A DNA stretch of 64,000 bases from Erythroxylum novogranatense (Eukaryota; Streptophyta; Magnoliopsida; Malpighiales; Erythroxylaceae): positions 15,289,620 to 15,353,619 of the forward strand of contig CM057225.1 in the NCBI GenBank assembly GCA_029891385.1, in the 5' to 3' direction. The notes under the pieces were generated by a model. It ran no database searches and was not told the origin of the DNA. It saw only the letters and a list, made by a program, of their open reading frames with translations. Position numbers and translations under genes: made by a program. Of this stretch, positions 62,873-64,000 are shown piece after piece. Numbering within the stretch: position 1 is the first letter of the stretch; each line of letters opens with the position of its first letter.

Positions 62873-63963
62873 TCGCTCATTTCGAAAGTACAATTGAATT
62901 AAAGGAAGCGAACTCACCGAATTACATCTTCAAAGTATGAATATTCGTAAAGCAAGAACAAATTACTAGTGAACTTGAAGCATAAAGGCAGACACTCCGG
63001 TTTTAAAACCAAAGGAGCAAAGTTCTAAAGCATCAACATCAAAGATCAAGGATCAATCCTGTTGCTACTATAACTACTCAAATTCCAAAAGCATCTGCTC
63101 GTAATACAAGAAGCTATTCAGTTGCACCTTCTAAGGTCCCCGAAATACAAGTATCAAAGCACCGCTTCACTTCCCGTGAAACCATATATAAGTACTTCAT
63201 CATCAATAACTTCCTCATCAAGACTCTCAAAAGGTGGTCGATAATCAAGAGTCCAAGCACTATGTGATATATAATGGTCCTTTTGTTGGTCTTTATGATC
63301 ATGGCATAAGGCAAAGAATTCATATTATGTGCAAAAGCAAAGGTCAATCATAAAAGTTTTTCTACTAAAGCAGAAGCTGAAAAATCTTTCCAAGAATTTC
63401 AGCATCCATCACTTCGACCGCAATACAAGACAGTACTACAAACTCCAGTACCACCAATTTAATACAGCAGCTATCCAATTTTTGAAGCATCAGATGAAGA
63501 AACAGCCAGTCGAGCAGCAATCATAACTTCAAGAATTGCCTTTCTTCAGATTGGCATAAGTAATATGCAGTATCCTCCCATAGATGAAGCACCTCATTAT
63601 GAATTCAATTGGGATTTGGTAAACAAATTCAATTTGAATTGTTTTGAAGGAATTTATACTCAATGTCTCAAGATTCAAGCAGACTCAACAATCAAGATCA
63701 ACTATCGTGGCCATAATGTCTTATTAACGTCAATATGGAAGCATCCCATCCTAGCACATGAATTACCAGTCTTACAACGTTTTCAAGCACCATTCAATGA
63801 CTTATCAGAATGTTTTCACACTCTAAGCTTTGCTTGGCGTGAAGCACTTTGCAAGCAGCTACAAGAATATCCCACTCACAGATGTAAACATTGTCCGTCC
63901 TCTCAAGCACAAGGAGAAAGCACAAGCAACCCTGATGATGAACTTATTATCATTGAAGAATAA
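62860..63963 (+). pseudogene. TAV with internal deletion
   Basis: The coiled-coil and linker are shifted at several points. The VI domain is readable across frames at 63250-63420. About 0.38 kb is deleted at about 63460, so CCACCAATT is joined to ACAGCAGCTATCC. The last 132 codons are open to the stop and end with HRCKHC and DDELIIIEE. Confidence 0.84.
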
Positions 63964-64000
63964 AACATCAGATCAAGTACGAAGCACTACTATCGCAATA
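63964..64000 (+). promoter_or_regulatory. Start of viral promoter region, cut by window end
   Basis: The first 37 bases after the TAV stop match 57157-57193. Confidence 0.7.

Overview
The window looks like plant nuclear DNA, probably a eudicot, although nothing in it fixes the species. It has plant-type LTR retrotransposons with initiator-tRNA-Met primer sites, long (TAA)n arrays and about 50 kb of endogenous pararetrovirus (family Caulimoviridae). I see no host protein gene. Almost every protein-coding trace belongs to a mobile element or an integrated virus, and most copies are broken.

Layout. 1-9485: a non-coding LTR retrotransposon in tandem (internal end, 2.93 kb LTR, 3.35 kb internal region, 2.94 kb LTR). 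Its right LTR sits inside a decayed Ty1/copia element whose polymerase end and short LTR follow at 9486-10458. 10459-12300: AT-rich DNA without genes. 12337-13274: compound (TAA)n array with a ~215 bp higher-order unit. 13275-13494: a small repeat with two 54 bp direct repeats around a primer-site/A-box-like motif. 13495-64000: rearranged endogenous caulimovirid copies, interrupted by a second (TAA)n tract at 38001-38460.

Comparing copies gives one viral gene map of about 8.0 kb. In viral sense it runs: promoter/leader, ORF1 (~103 aa), ORF2 (~80 aa), ORF3 (189 aa), ORF4 (89 aa), movement protein (~330 aa), a small coiled-coil protein (76 aa, VAP-like), coat protein with a zinc knuckle, protease-RT-RNase H, and a transactivator/inclusion-body protein (TAV). 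Genes abut or overlap by a few bases (ATGA or TAA-ATG), as in a polycistronic caulimovirid RNA translated with TAV help. A tRNA-Met primer site lies at the end of the 76 aa ORF, between movement and coat genes, about 2.85 kb downstream of the predicted RNA start. This order resembles soymoviruses most, but four small ORFs ahead of the movement gene and the lack of a database search leave the genus open.

Copies by strand: minus 13495-14000; plus 14001-14775; minus 14778-38000 (a long copy, two 2.95 kb subgenomic units, then a ~7.1 kb near-complete copy); plus 38461-43801; minus 43802-55104 (near-complete copy plus 1.22 kb tandem units); a mosaic with three strand switches at 55104-56090; plus 56090-64000. 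Break points recur at the primer site and at the predicted RNA 5' end, which are the two ends of the strong-stop cDNA. The inverted arrangement could give long double-stranded RNA.

Caution on sequence quality: differences between copies concentrate at CAG/CTG trinucleotides (a base lost, swapped or added) and at homopolymers. Even the primer sites, which should read TCAGAGC, are altered exactly at CAG. This suggests systematic consensus error, possibly linked to CHG methylation in long-read data, so many apparent frameshifts may not be real. Coordinates of broken genes mark the homologous span, not an open frame.
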